NCBI GenBank assembly: GCA_022605425.2
Contig: JAKIMF020000013.1
Coordinates: 851,173-915,172 of the forward strand
Direction of reading: 5' to 3'
Source of the DNA: Hamiltosporidium tvaerminnensis
Taxonomy: Eukaryota > Microsporidia > Dubosqiidae
DNA: 64,000 nucleotides
Of this stretch, positions 32,138 to 44,068 are shown one piece after another; position 1 is the first letter of the stretch, and each line of letters begins with the position of its first letter. The notes beneath the pieces are model-generated. The model was not told the origin of the DNA. It did no database searches and saw nothing but the letters and a program-made list of their open reading frames with translations. The position numbers were made by a program, and so were the translations under genes.

Positions 32138-32971
32138 ATGAAATTTATGAATAAAAATATTTGTCGCTTTTTAATTCAAAGCATTATGTTTCTTATTTCT
32201 GTTACTAAAGTAAACTGTTTGAATTATCCTACCCGAAATCAAAACAATATTGCTGCCATGTTCATAATAGAAGAGAATCCAGACAAAAGAGTCCCAAGTT
32301 TGATAGAAGAAAATCCTAATCCTAACAAAATTGCTCAAAAGAAGCGTCGAGGTAGAAAATTTAAATTATTTGACAATTTACCAGTAATGAAAATACAAAT
32401 AATTGCAACGAATTTTAACAAACCGAAAGTATTTCGAGAAGAAAGTACCAAAGACGAAAGTAAAGAAAACAACAATCAAATAGAGGAGAAAGACAACGTA
32501 CAAGATGAATCACGCGAGGAAGAAAATGATGAGAATAAATATGACGGAGAGTGCAATATAGAAAATAGTGATGAAAAAGATAGATTAAAGGACAGCGACA
32601 CAGATAACAAGATAGAAAAAGACAAAGAAAATAATATAGAAAAGAATGATGAAAAAGAAAGTTTACAAGATAAATACTTCGTAGAAGAAAATGAAGATAT
32701 TGAAATCAGTAGCGAAACCAAATCAGGAGATGGCGACGAAAATGAGGAAGATACCAGCGAAAAAACAAGCGAAGAAGCAGAAAACAATGTGGAGCAAGAC
32801 GAAGAAGAAGACACCTACATAAATGAGGATAACCAGAAAGACTTGACAAAAGAAGAAGCTAGTGATATATATGAAAAAGCTGATAAAGTTCAGGATTTAG
32901 CTATGGAAGAAAATTCGAATGAAGATACAAATTCGAAAAACCAAAAAGAACTTTTAGAAATGACAGATTAG
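32138..32971 (+). CDS. Secreted acidic low-complexity protein with NLS-like patch
   Basis: The product has 277 residues. Residues 1-27 form a clear signal peptide with a probable cleavage after VNC. A basic patch KKRRGRK at 68-74 looks like a monopartite nuclear localisation signal. From about 105 to the end the chain is Glu/Asp/Lys/Asn-rich and probably disordered or coiled (EEKDNVQDESREEENDE, EEDTSEKTSEEAE). No catalytic domain is seen. The ORF is intact, and a GGTG sits just before the ATG instead of CCC. Signal peptide plus NLS-like patch is a pattern of secreted proteins aimed at the host nucleus; that role is inference. The antisense Ser-rich ORF is a shadow. Confidence 0.8.
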   Translation: MKFMNKNICRFLIQSIMFLISVTKVNCLNYPTRNQNNIAAMFIIEENPDKRVPSLIEENPNPNKIAQKKRRGRKFKLFDNLPVMKIQIIATNFNKPKVFREESTKDESKENNNQIEEKDNVQDESREEENDENKYDGECNIENSDEKDRLKDSDTDNKIEKDKENNIEKNDEKESLQDKYFVEENEDIEISSETKSGDGDENEEDTSEKTSEEAENNVEQDEEEDTYINEDNQKDLTKEEASDIYEKADKVQDLAMEENSNEDTNSKNQKELLEMTD

Positions 32972-34260
32972 AAGAAATGGGTATATCATGTCTTAAATTG
33001 ATAGGAAAAAAAGACAAACTTACGATTCATATTGAAAAATAAACATAAATGGTAAAAACCTGATTTTTATTCTGTATATATGTATATATTGTTACATTAT
33101 ATTAAATATACTTATATTTAAACAAAAAATTATTGAATTCTTGAATTTTTTGTGCACCGAATTCTTAGGTTAACCATAAATAATTTAAAAAAGTAAATTT
33201 TTATCGAAAAAGAGTTGATTTCCATAAAATAAATTCCAATACAAAAAAATTCAAACGCAGGATAATTGTTCTTTATTGTAATCAAATTGAAAAAAAATTA
33301 AAATAATTCAGTAAAAATGTAATACTTTTTGTTACTATCAGTTTCTTAAATAAATGATATTATGTAAATTATTTTTTTTAAAAATATATTACATAATTTT
33401 CTTAGTCAATAAAATTCAGAGTAGTACTGAATTTAAGGCCAAAATTTATTTGTATTAAAATATGATAAAGTTTTCTTCCAAATAAAGATTCATAGATGAA
33501 TTTAATTTATCTGGCCAATTATAAATATAAGGCTAGTTATCTAAGGTAAATTTTTTTAAGCAACAACTGTATTTTTTGAAACTATTCAACGAATTAATAT
33601 GTATTAAATTTGAAATAAAAAATATTTTTCTAATAATGAATAAAACATATTTAGAAAATATTTTTTTTAAAATATTTATAATTTATAGAATATATTAAAG
33701 TCTAAATATACATTGAAAGTATTTTAAAAGAATAAGAATATAACCAATTTATCACACCATTGCCTTCAATTAGATTTAAGTTATTTTATAAATTTAAAAA
33801 CAAGATTATGAATTTCATTCTTTTACTTCGGAATTAAAGTCTTTAAAACGTAATATTTCGCAAATTATATTTAGATTATATTAGTCCTACAATATGTTTC
33901 TATTTAAAAATAGAAAAGAACAATGAATATGTTGGACGTAAATGATTTCAAATGCTCTAAGAAATAATGCCTTAATTTTTAGAATTTTATGAAAAATTTG
34001 CAAATTTTATTTTTGTTTTTCATTTTGAATTTCACAAAACAAAACGATTAAATTTGTAATATATAAATTAAAATAATATGTAAATATTAAGAAGTACAGA
34101 AGTATGTTCCGAATTAAAAGTGATGTTTTTTTATTGAAACCCCAGTCAAAGTCTTCAATTGAGTAACTTTTTTAGGTTTCGAATCGATAGAGTTATTTTC
34201 TAAGTAAAAAAGTGGATTTCATGCCTTAAATTTAGTTTATTTAATATTTCGTTTCTTCCT
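32972..34260. other. AT-rich spacer, nothing recognised
   Basis: No supported gene or repeat. Confidence 0.5.
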
Positions 34261-34383
34261 TATAGATGGAACACAATCCAACAATGAATCAAAGCTTCGC
34301 CAAATTTTGGCGTTCTAAAGACAATTTTCTTTTGATTGGTTAGGTTGTCAGACCAACACAGACTTTCCGGAAGAAATAAAGAG

Positions 34384-34455
34384 TGCACCAACTGAGAAAC
34401 GAACCCTGTCCTTCGGAATTAAATTCCAATATCTTAACCACTAGAGCATCGGCGC
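34384..34455 (-). tRNA. tRNA-like sequence, probably a tRNA-derived repeat or pseudogene
   Basis: The minus strand folds as a 72-base cloverleaf. Acceptor stem GCGCCGA/TTGGTGC pairs 7 of 7 with two G-U pairs. U8 is present. The D-loop AGTGGTTA has A14, GG and A21 in place. The anticodon stem TTGGA/TCCGA pairs 5 of 5 around loop ATTTAAT, and the T-stem pairs 4 of 5 around TTCGTTT. Position 58 is T instead of the near-invariant A. The anticodon would be UUA, which reads a stop codon. Those two faults make a functional tRNA unlikely. It is more likely a SINE head or pseudogene. Confidence 0.3.
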
Positions 34456-35187
34456 TATGCCCTAAATATATCTTAAAAATACCCAAACAGTAAAAACATA
34501 CATATTAATAAATGTTTTTCCATCTACGCTGGGTGTATTAAAGAATCTATAAATTTACAAATTATTTTATTCGCAAAAAATTTTGGTTTCATATTTGACC
34601 AACTTAAATCAAAATTTAGTAAATCTATACACAGAGTAAAACATATGTGTAAGTAATTAGACTAAATACTTCGAGTCTAAAAAATTATATGCTCTTTAAT
34701 ATATAAGGATGGGATTCATTGAATTTTTTGTAAGAAAATTTTATATTTTATGGCACATTTCCGTTTTGAATAAAATCCAAATATTAAATCATAAAAAGAT
34801 ACAAGGAGAACACAATATTTTAATTATAATATCGGAACCTTCCTGAAATTGAAAAAAGAAAAAATTATTTATGTTTATAATTTGAACACATTATACATAA
34901 TATTTGTAAATGAAAATATTTCTAAAGCATTTGAAGGAACTATAAATATGCAGCAAAATAATTACAACAGGCATTATATAAATAATCATACTAAGTGTCC
35001 CCGTTCTACAAACTATAAAAGTCAATAAAATTCTTTAGTTTTTTTCTCATATAATTTATATAAGCCATTCTAACGTCATGCTATAAAACGATCAGTGTCT
35101 AATCTATATTACATCATAATACTGTATTTAAAACCTTTTTTTGTCCTTAGATATATATTTATTATTAAATTCAGCTTTATTTAAAAG
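34456..35187. other. AT-rich spacer, nothing recognised
   Basis: No supported gene. Confidence 0.5.
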
Positions 35188-35455
35188 TATCACATCTTTT
35201 TTTAAAACAGTGGCAAGTTTTAGATTTGTTTTCATGACATTAACGCAGTTCTAGGTTTAACATAAATGACTGCTACCCCAAAACTCCATCGGTAACCCCT
35301 GCGATACCTACGTCCCAAAGCCTTTCATCCACCAGGTGTGTAGAACCTAAATATTAGGCGAGGCAGTTGCCCGGAGTTCGTTAATATCATTTTCAGGGAG
35401 TGTAATCGAAGGCCGAAGCCTCGCCCCTGGCTCCTCCAAGACTATGCAGCATTAG
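35188..35455 (-). repeat. Dispersed repeat family A, copy 5 (truncated)
   Basis: Only the first 270 bases of the element are present (TGACATTAACGCAGTTCTAG through CCAAGACTATGCAGCATT); the match stops abruptly and unrelated A-rich sequence follows. Confidence 0.85.
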
Positions 35456-35639
35456 AAAATTAGAAAAAAGGTTTATATGAAAATATTTGAGAAATTATAA
35501 ATTACAAATGGTTTTATGGAATTAAAAAATTATTTGGGAAATTAATGTATTTTATGAAAAATAGAAATAATTAGAAAAAAATTAATATGTACTACCAAAA
35601 TTCTAAAAAAGAAATAAAAACATAGATAAATGAAATTAG

Positions 35640-35815
35640 AGAGAAATAAAATAAATGAAAATATAAAGAATTAATATTACTGAGTAACCTTGAAGTATAA
35701 TTTAATATTTAATTTAGAATTATTTTTCTTTTATTGATAAAATAAATGAAAATATAAAGAATTAATATTACTGAGTAACCTTGAAGTATAATTTAATATT
35801 TAATTCTTATATTTA
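35640..35815 (+). repeat. Duplicated segment of about 75 bases
   Basis: AAATAAATGAAAATATAAAG followed by AATTAATATTACTGAGTAACC occurs at about 35650 and again at about 35744, nearly identical. Confidence 0.85.
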
Positions 35816-36069
35816 ATATAAATTTATGTTTCTTTATTGATAAAATATTTGAAAATATAAATTAATAATTTAAATAGAGATTGAATATATTAAACGTAAT
35901 TTGATGAAAAAAAGGTAAACAAATGTATTTAAGGATAAGGTTAAGTATATATAGGGTTAGAGATGTATAGAAATTATTTTAAATTAAGAGATTTATAATT
36001 AAGGGTTATTGTGCATATAAGAAATATTATTGGATATATTGTGTAATTTATTGTTTACTTTACTGTTCG

Positions 36070-36230
36070 AATCATATGTTTAAAAGTTACTTTGAACTTC
36101 TAATAGTTATTAGGTTTAAATTACTTTGATGTTCTATTAGTTATTAGGGTTTAAACTTACTTTGATGTTCTATTAGTTATTAAGTTTAAAGTTGACTTTG
36201 ATGTTCTATTAGTTATTAAGCTTGTGTTAT
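36070..36230 (+). repeat. Tandem repeat, four copies of about 36 bases
   Basis: Unit GTTCTATTAGTTATTAGGTT plus TAAAGTTACTTTGAT-like linker, with small indels. Confidence 0.8.
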
Positions 36231-36289
36231 TATTTAAGGAATTATTGAATATTAGATTTATAATTTTATTTACTAAATAACCCATGTTT

Positions 36290-36995
36290 TTTAAAATATG
36301 TAGCTCTTAAATATAGTTTTTATGACATTAACGCAGTTCTAGGTTTAACATAGATGATTCTATTCTAATACATCATAAGTAGTTTTTAAGTACTTGTGAA
36401 TAAAAGCTTTTAAGTAAAAGAATGTATGAAAGGATTAAATTCCAGTAACTAATGAAATTTTCCTTCGAATAGGTATTATGGGCTGTGATGCCGGGGCTGA
36501 AACAGTCTTGTATAAGAGTAGAAGTATTTCTCTGCTTATACTACATAATTCAAATTAAATAGACATTCGGATACGAAATATCTCGGTGACTTATATTGAT
36601 TAACATATATGTTACAATGTCATACCAATAGGTATAATCTGCTACTTAAGTTTCTTTAATTTTTGAAAGAGAATGTTTTTTTTTTGTATTTCTCAGGTGA
36701 AATCTATTGTAATTCGAGAGAGAAAGGCTAGGTTTATATAGTTTTACGTGTCTATTACTTACAAAGAAAACTACTATTTTATAATCTGATTAAATAAAAA
36801 ATTACAAAATAAGTTCTTAAAAGAATTTTCAAATTGTGTAAACCGTTTCTCCTCCTTACTTAAATCTCCTTGGAACAAGTGAAAATTTTGTGTTGATTTC
36901 TTTCTACCAAAAATTCCTAAAATAAAATTAAAATCAACTTCACACATTCGTATTAAATTGATAGATTTTAATTTGATTACTTCTCTTCAGAACAA
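36290..36995 (-). repeat. Dispersed repeat family A, copy 6 (most diverged)
   Basis: Recognised by TGACATTAACGCAGTTCTAG at its start, TGTCATACCAATAGGTATAA in the middle and CCTTGGAACAAG near its end; the CTACAAAT palindrome has been lost. Confidence 0.75.
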
Positions 36996-37089
36996 TGTAT
37001 ATAACACAAATGGTTGGTAAATTTAATCCTTTAATATATTTATCTGAATATATTGGTGTTGTTTTTTGAACAAAAGACCGAATGCAGAT

Positions 37090-37269
37090 ATGGTGGCTAT
37101 ATATAACGGGTCGGTTTACAAAAAGTTGTGTTTGTTTATTTGGCTGATGTTGTGTAATTGTCTAGATTGTATCATTTTTACCCTTTTTATAGGTGTCGTT
37201 GTTCTTATATACATTATTTTTAAAAATAAATATAATAATTATTTTGAAGATTCTAACATTCCTATATAA
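37090..37269 (+). CDS. Possible small single-pass membrane protein, 59 residues
   Basis: From ATG 37090 the ORF has a polar head, a Cys-containing hydrophobic stretch (LCLFIWLMLCNCL) and a strong membrane segment (IIFTLFIGVVVLIYIIF), then a short polar tail. GC content and codon use are higher than in flanking spacer, which favours coding. No homology is recognised. Confidence 0.35.
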   Translation: MVAIYNGSVYKKLCLFIWLMLCNCLDCIIFTLFIGVVVLIYIIFKNKYNNYFEDSNIPI

Positions 37270-38258
37270 TATAAAAGCAATAATCTACTTATTATTTGCT
37301 TAAGAATGTTTTAAAAACCAACTTATATTTAATTCTAAGGCTTAAATTAGATTTTTACCATAATTTTACTTATCTTTTATCCTTAAAATGAGTTTATATA
37401 AATTATAACAAATATAATGGCTAATATCTAAGAATCCATTCAGTTAAAATTAACTCTAGATGTAGAAAATATATTTAAGTAGCAAAAAAGAGGTTTATTT
37501 ATATATTTTATTAAGATGTCTGGCATGCTTATTTCAAAGTATATTTTAAAATTTGTTATTTATTTAAACCATTCAAACACTATAAAGCTATTGGTATTTT
37601 CCTCAATTTTTAAATGTATATTTTTCGTCTGCTTTATAGTAAAAAATCAAATTACTCAACTCAAATTGATATATAAAGAATAAATGAATTTTATTTTTTT
37701 ATATCTCTTTCTAATATAATAAAAATTAGAAGATATTAGGAAATGCGTTTTTTTTAGATACTTATCCTTTAAGTATTCTGATAAACTAGAGAAGAATATA
37801 TTGTGTATAAATACTGACTGCATATAAGATTCCTTTTAGAACTTTTAAATTGATTTATCACTCTATTCGCATTGCTTTAATACTTAAAGAATAGATGCTT
37901 TCTATCTAATTGAGATAATAATATAATTAAAAAGTAATCACTTTGTAAAGTAATCTAAAAAATTGATCAAACAAATCCTTTTTAAATAATATAAAGCATC
38001 AAGATTTGAATTACCAGAAGACACTTTAAATCCAAAAAGTCTTTTCTGAAATTATTAAAGTATAATGTAAATCAAAAAAATATAATTATGACAATAAAAT
38101 GTTCAAGAGATTTCATAAAATAAAATTTATTTACAATCATAAAAACTTTGGCACTTATTGACGAACAGAATGATAAAAGAAAACAAATGAAGAAAATATA
38201 TTTAAAACTTATTTTACTGTCAATTTTGTTTCGAATATTTATCTATGAAATATTTAAA
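37270..38258. other. AT-rich spacer, nothing recognised
   Basis: About 1 kb with no supported gene. Confidence 0.5.
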
Positions 38259-40586
38259 CTAAGACACAAACCATTCATCAAGATTATAAAAGAAATATAT
38301 TGAAATGTTTTCCTTGCTAAATTCTTCTTTGAGAAGATTTAATATAGATTTTGAATTTGATGCGGTTAGAATATTTATATTTAAACTGTTGTGAAATAAA
38401 AATCTTGACATTGTAAATAAAAGAATATTTGTATCTTCAATATGCATAACATCAATTTGTAAGTTCATTAAATACTTCAATTTAGAAATAAAAAAAATAT
38501 CCAGAATTCTTAAAACAAGTTTTTTTAAAAATAATTTTTCAATAAAATATTCCTTTTTTTGATCAAAAATATCTGAAAATAAACACGATTTAAACTTACA
38601 AGAATGTATGTGTAACAACTTTAGTCCTATAAAATTTCTTAATGCCAATTTATCTTTTGATCCAATTTCAAATTCTTTAAATCTTAATTCAGAAATCTTT
38701 AATAAAACGTTTTCGTTAAATATTTTTGATAAGGAACCTTCTTTATATTTTTTTCCAATTGAAAGTATCCTAATACTTTTCAATAAACAAATATTTGGTA
38801 AAAATTCAGTGGAATTAGAATTCATGTGAATCAAACTAAAAAGATTTTCAAATTGATTTTTTTTAGATACAAAGTTTTCATCAAACCATTTTATATTTTC
38901 ATTGTTTTTTAAAGAAATTTTTTCGACATTATTTAGTTTCTTAATAAAATTTAATATTTCTTGGTCATTATTTGATACTGAATTTTTAATTTTACACAGT
39001 TTTATACTATTATTTTGACAGAATTTACTTCTAATTTCAGTAAAATTGAATTTACAGTTTATGAAATTTATATCTTTTAATTTTGGAAGTAACAAAATAT
39101 CTTTTAAAAAATTTGGACCTATCATGGATTTAACTATAAAGATTTTTCTTATATTTTGAACAATAAGTGTATTTGTAAAGAACAATCCGTCAATAGATAC
39201 GTTTTCTATATAAATGTTAAGAAAACCTAAAGTTTTATAATTAAAAATAAAAATATCAAAAGTTATGAACATGATTGTAAATGTTATCCAATAATATGAA
39301 TCAATTTGGTATTTTAAATCATTGAAATCAAATTTAGTAATTGGTGTTTCCTTTGTGAAATTAAAAGAGTCTGCATTAAGTACACCTAAATCATATTTTT
39401 TATTATTTGATACTATGTCAGTAAAAATGTGCATCTCACATAGATTAGACATTTCATTGTAAAATTCCATCAATAAATCATTTGAAATAAAATCTATTTC
39501 GCTTCTGGCTGTATTTTTAATATTTTCGGAACATAAAATATTGATTTTAGTTAGATATTTCAAATTTATAAAAATATTTTCTGTAAAATATGAGATTTTG
39601 CAAAATATTAAATAAATAATTTCGATTCGCTCAAAAATTAAACAGGTGTTTTCATTAAATAGAAATTTAAAATCTTCACATTTAAATAAATATAATTCTT
39701 TGACAAAACGGAATATAAATAAAGGTAATTCTATATAATGATTTGCTTCGGTTATATTTCCTAAAATTAATTTTTTAATTTTAATTTTTTTAAAAATACA
39801 ATTTAAAATCTTTGCAAATTCCCAATTTGATTTTGCTTTTTTACAAACTTTGACCAAAAGATTCGAATCAAATTTGATAAATTCTTCATTTTTTTCAAAA
39901 AAGTCTACATTGAAATTTTCACTTACTCTTTTGATTTCTTCAGTAGCATCTATCGTTTCCAACTCTTTTTTACTAAAAAAGTAAATTTTTAAAAATTCAA
40001 TTAAAATATTTTTTACTATAATTGATGAAAAATGATATTTATATTGAAAATCTTTATCATAATTTTCATTTTTATAATTTATTATCAAAGATATTAAACT
40101 CTTTCTTATAATTTTGCACAAATTTTTATCATTTTTAAACTTTAAACAATCAAATATTTTAATTTCAGTAAAAAAAATTCTGAAATTCACATTTTGAAAG
40201 ACATCTTCTTTAATTTTTTTTATAAAATATAAAAAATCTTCCAAATTTATTACTTTGGTATCTATATACAGATAAATACCTGGATTGCTTTTTTTATCTT
40301 GATATCCTTCAAATTTACATGGAAATATATCTATCTCTTCAATTTCAAGTATATTTCGACCCTCGCATTCTTCATGCTGATAATATTTATATCCATCATT
40401 GATAGAATTGGTAAGTTTAAGCTGACATTTATTATTTTCCATACTCAAATATTCGTTATTATGAAAATATAAAATAAATTTTCTACTTCCACTAATTGTA
40501 CTAATTATTAGAAATAGAAGTTTCATACAAAACATGAAATTCTTGTTTCGTATTTCGATTTTGTAAAATTTAATTTTCATTTGCAA
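38259..40586 (-). CDS. Secreted LRR-like protein, 775 residues
   Basis: The long intact ORF is rich in Ile, Phe, Asn and Lys. A signal peptide (MKLLFLIISTISGS) starts at Met 21, so Met 18 or 21 (about 40526-40535) may be the true start rather than 40586. Weak LRR strands recur, for example LKDINFINCKF, VEKISLKNNENI, IRILSIG and LKLLHIHSCKF, spaced like LRRs but with poor consensus. An IFPC motif near residue 87 is shared with the larger LRR protein at 55955, whose N-terminus has HIFPC in a comparable place, suggesting distant paralogues. There are no catalytic motifs and no C-terminal anchor. It is probably a secreted lineage-specific recognition or adhesion protein (inference). Confidence 0.85.
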   Translation of the reverse strand: MQMKIKFYKIEIRNKNFMFCMKLLFLIISTISGSRKFILYFHNNEYLSMENNKCQLKLTNSINDGYKYYQHEECEGRNILEIEEIDIFPCKFEGYQDKKSNPGIYLYIDTKVINLEDFLYFIKKIKEDVFQNVNFRIFFTEIKIFDCLKFKNDKNLCKIIRKSLISLIINYKNENYDKDFQYKYHFSSIIVKNILIEFLKIYFFSKKELETIDATEEIKRVSENFNVDFFEKNEEFIKFDSNLLVKVCKKAKSNWEFAKILNCIFKKIKIKKLILGNITEANHYIELPLFIFRFVKELYLFKCEDFKFLFNENTCLIFERIEIIYLIFCKISYFTENIFINLKYLTKINILCSENIKNTARSEIDFISNDLLMEFYNEMSNLCEMHIFTDIVSNNKKYDLGVLNADSFNFTKETPITKFDFNDLKYQIDSYYWITFTIMFITFDIFIFNYKTLGFLNIYIENVSIDGLFFTNTLIVQNIRKIFIVKSMIGPNFLKDILLLPKLKDINFINCKFNFTEIRSKFCQNNSIKLCKIKNSVSNNDQEILNFIKKLNNVEKISLKNNENIKWFDENFVSKKNQFENLFSLIHMNSNSTEFLPNICLLKSIRILSIGKKYKEGSLSKIFNENVLLKISELRFKEFEIGSKDKLALRNFIGLKLLHIHSCKFKSCLFSDIFDQKKEYFIEKLFLKKLVLRILDIFFISKLKYLMNLQIDVMHIEDTNILLFTMSRFLFHNSLNINILTASNSKSILNLLKEEFSKENISIYFFYNLDEWFVS

Positions 40587-41497
40587 TGCTTCTATGTTTT
40601 TCTTAATTTAGAAGAGAAATAATTTGATTAATATAATTAAACAGTTAATTAAAACAAAATAAATTTATTTTCTATTGATATCCAATAAATGAAATGTTCT
40701 AATATTTCGATGAACATTAAGGTTAAAGAAAAAAAGAAACAATTCTTCTTTTGATTTTAAATTGTTCCAAAATAAATATTTCATTCATTTATTAATCAGC
40801 TACTGCAACAAATAATGAAATAAAAAATCCTAATAAAAAAAAATTAACGAATAGTTGAATTATAATTTATAATATATTCAATTTTCAAAATTTAACTCAA
40901 GTTTTTTGTATTTAGTTTGTAAAAACTACAATATTGTTTCCACAATCATTTAGAAAAGTTAAAAAACTATAATTTTCTTTTTTTTATATATTGTCCTTAG
41001 AATGTAATTACTGTATATATTTTTTAGAAGAACGCATATATTCATTCACTTTCTTTATTTTCAGCCTCATTTTTAATATTTGTAAACCTTGATAAATCGA
41101 CAATAGAAATAAGAAAGGTGTTTATTTCTAATATTTCTCTTCATAGTTACATTTCAGTGGAAAATATATTTATTAAATTTAATATTGAGTATAATTTATA
41201 GATTTAAAACCTTTTTTAGGTTATTTTTGCACAAGACATTATCTGTTTGATATTTTGCGATATTCTTAGTTCTAAGATTAGATTTTATAATATTTCTTTT
41301 ATAAGAGTAGTAATTTCATTTGAAGTAAAAACATGCCGCTAAAAATTATCAGATATTGAAAGAATTCATAGATATATTGTTTGATTGCATTATAAATTTA
41401 AATCTGAAACATTAAAAGTGAAATATACACAGCAATGATTTTAAAAATAGTATAGAATATCATTGGTTACATTTAATGCTGTTTTATTGATATTTAC
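40587..41497. other. AT-rich spacer, nothing recognised
   Basis: No supported gene. Confidence 0.5.
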
Positions 41498-41640
41498 CTT
41501 TTTGGTGAGATTCGAACGACACTAGATATATATACCAATACCCTGTAATCCAGAGTTTAAAAAAATAAAAGAAGCCATTTAGAAGCCTCTATTTGTCATC
41601 TTCGACTCTGAAAGAGTTAAAAAAGAATGGAAGGAGTAAC
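41498..41640 (+). repeat. Dispersed repeat family B, copy 3 (degenerate fragment)
   Basis: GGTGAGATTCGAACGACACTAGAT through CTTCGACTCTGAAAGAGTTAA to GGAATGGAAGGAGTAAC-like sequence aligns with the right half of copy 2. The GATTCGAAC keeps the tRNA T-arm-like core better than the other copies. Confidence 0.6.
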
Positions 41641-43116
41641 TAGGTTTGTAATTTTATTAATATTGGAATAATTTCAGATGTAGATATTTGTTTAAGACAA
41701 AATTTCTGACATTCTATTTTCTTTAGAAGTTATTTTTGTATCTAAATATATACTTTATATGTTTATTAGACTCGATCTAGAGATATTGTTTTTTTTTCTT
41801 GAAATTCCTTTTTTGTAAACTCTTTGTGTATAAATGATAGGTATTTAATGATCTTTCTCATTATAAGACATGAAAAAGAAGACCAAGTGACTAGAAAAAG
41901 CGAAAATTTACACATTTTTAAGTTAAACATGAATAGATAAACCAATTAATATTTTTGTTTGCGTTTTAAGGTAAATTAAGCCGGTTTTATTTTTCTATTA
42001 AACCACGAACAAAAAGTTAAAGATGAGCATTGTTAATCGAAAATATTTTGATTTGAAATCAAAGCTTTAATGAACCAAAGATGCAACTTTAACCCAAAAT
42101 ATTCAATAAGCAAATGATCATAATAAGCTTATGCTATTTAACACATTTCACATGTTCGAATAAAAATAAAAAAACGATCGCAAATCATACAGGTATATTT
42201 CTTACATACGAAAGAGACAAAATTCAATGCGCGTTTAAATCCTTGATATAATTCGACAGATTTCAAAACTTTTATATCGTATCGTAATACTCATAAATTC
42301 AAATTATACCTGTAAATTTCCCAATCTTACAGAATTTAAAATAGATAATATATTTGGACTATTTTAAGATCTAAATTACATAAAAGATTAATAAATAGCA
42401 AATTATACAATATTTGCTCTATTTATCACATTCAGCTAAATGAAAGCAAAAAAAACTTAATTCTGTAAAATGTAAAAATATTTAATTTCCTACAAAGATA
42501 TAGAGAAATTTAGAAACATAGCAGTTTGTTTATTTTATATCGCCTCTCTAAGACCTATCTGGGCTAGTAATTTTTGACTTGTTTAAATAAGATAGTATAT
42601 AGTTAAATAATTTCAAAAACATTACAATTATACGAAGATATTTACAATTAAATTTAAATTTTGTACATTTTTTTTTGTAACAATCAATACATGGAGTAAT
42701 ATATCTCGATATATTACTTAAAAAAATATTCTTTACTATCATTAAAAAAAAACATGTTTACTAAAATACGTAATACCTCTGCAAACTAAAAATAGACTAT
42801 TTTTAAAATTTAATCAAATATTGTCTTGAAATATATGTTAAAAATTTTTGTATTGGAATTAACAAAATATAAAAAAATCGAAGGAAAATATACTAAACTA
42901 AGAGAATATTGGATTTAAAAGTTCAATGATTCTAAACCATGATACTAAATTTTAAAAACCATTTATTAAATTCTAATCCATACTATAATTTGGTATTTTA
43001 ATATAATTTTTTGTGGTTAAATGAATTAATAAAAAAGGAATATAAATGTAATATCTGATTTTTTTTAATAAAAATTATAAAGCAATGATTTTATTTTAAT
43101 AAGAAATATAAAATAT
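41641..43116. other. AT-rich spacer, nothing recognised
   Basis: The 64-residue minus-strand ORF at 42548-42742 shows no motif and is not called. Confidence 0.5.
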
Positions 43117-43884
43117 CTATAAAGAGAATATAATAGAACTTAATTGTATACCAAAAGATACGGCAATCATAATACTTAAAATAAGAAGTGAATCAGAACG
43201 AATTTCGGGCAAAACTTTCTTTTTTAAATCACGAAAAGCACTCTCATATCCCCATTTTTGCTTTAAAAACGCTTCTAACGTAATTAAAAGCAATACAGAA
43301 CCCATAAAACTAAATATAAGTGCAAATAGTACTTCATTAAGTTTTACGGCAATTATAAAAAATCCAAAAACAGCAATTGCTACAAAAATTATTCCTCTTA
43401 AAACTTCATTTTGAATTCCAAGTTCTGCAAAAGCTGTTATATGAAAACCCTCTTTGTATATAAATATAAGTAAAATACCATACAAAAGAGCAAATATTCC
43501 TCTGAAAACAGCAAGAATAATTGAAGCCAAAACAAGTGATAATACAATAATTATTAGATGAACAATATGAGGGTTTTCTAGTGCATATATGACATAGTCT
43601 TTATATGTACTTGGTGGCATAAATAGAAAATTTTTTCCATTATTATAAGCAAATTCAGCCTTTTTCAAGATATCATAACATGTACACACTCCTAACAAAA
43701 CAAGTAATATTGCTAACGAAATAGTCATAAATCGAATTCCAATCAACATTAAAAATAAAGCCATAGTAATAAGTAGGATAAATTGCAGATTTTTTATTAT
43801 ACCTTGATAGTTTTTAGTTATATTTTCTAAAAAACCGGTTAAATATGAACATTTTGTATCTTCTAAAATAAGCAAAAATAACAT
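43117..43884 (-). CDS. Polytopic membrane protein, about seven membrane segments
   Basis: The product has 255 residues. About seven hydrophobic segments are visible: roughly 32-50, 53-70, 104-124, 126-144, 160-178, 182-205 and 233-252. A soluble loop with Pro and Tyr (NFLFMPPSTYKDYV) follows the second, and a Lys-rich loop (FRDLKKKVLPEIRS) precedes the last. Codon use is less AT-biased than in the spacers and the frame is intact. The pairing of segments and LIGIRFM/LLGVCTCYDIL recall TMEM198/DUF4203-like membrane proteins, but I cannot confirm the family. On the minus strand, CCC lies 19-21 bases before the ATG. It likely sits in an internal or plasma membrane; function unknown. Confidence 0.88.
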   Translation of the reverse strand: MLFLLILEDTKCSYLTGFLENITKNYQGIIKNLQFILLITMALFLMLIGIRFMTISLAILLVLLGVCTCYDILKKAEFAYNNGKNFLFMPPSTYKDYVIYALENPHIVHLIIIVLSLVLASIILAVFRGIFALLYGILLIFIYKEGFHITAFAELGIQNEVLRGIIFVAIAVFGFFIIAVKLNEVLFALIFSFMGSVLLLITLEAFLKQKWGYESAFRDLKKKVLPEIRSDSLLILSIMIAVSFGIQLSSIIFSL

Positions 43885-44068
43885 TTATTTTTTTCCTTTT
43901 TTGGGAAATTTATAATATTTATATCCAATCAAATATAAATGAGAATATAATTTGTTTTTTTTTATGAGGACAAACCAAATAACGTTTATTTACATCTAAT
44001 TGAGTATTTTATAAAATTATAAACAATTCGAATTGCAAATTTACATTTAATTTAATTATTTATAGTAA

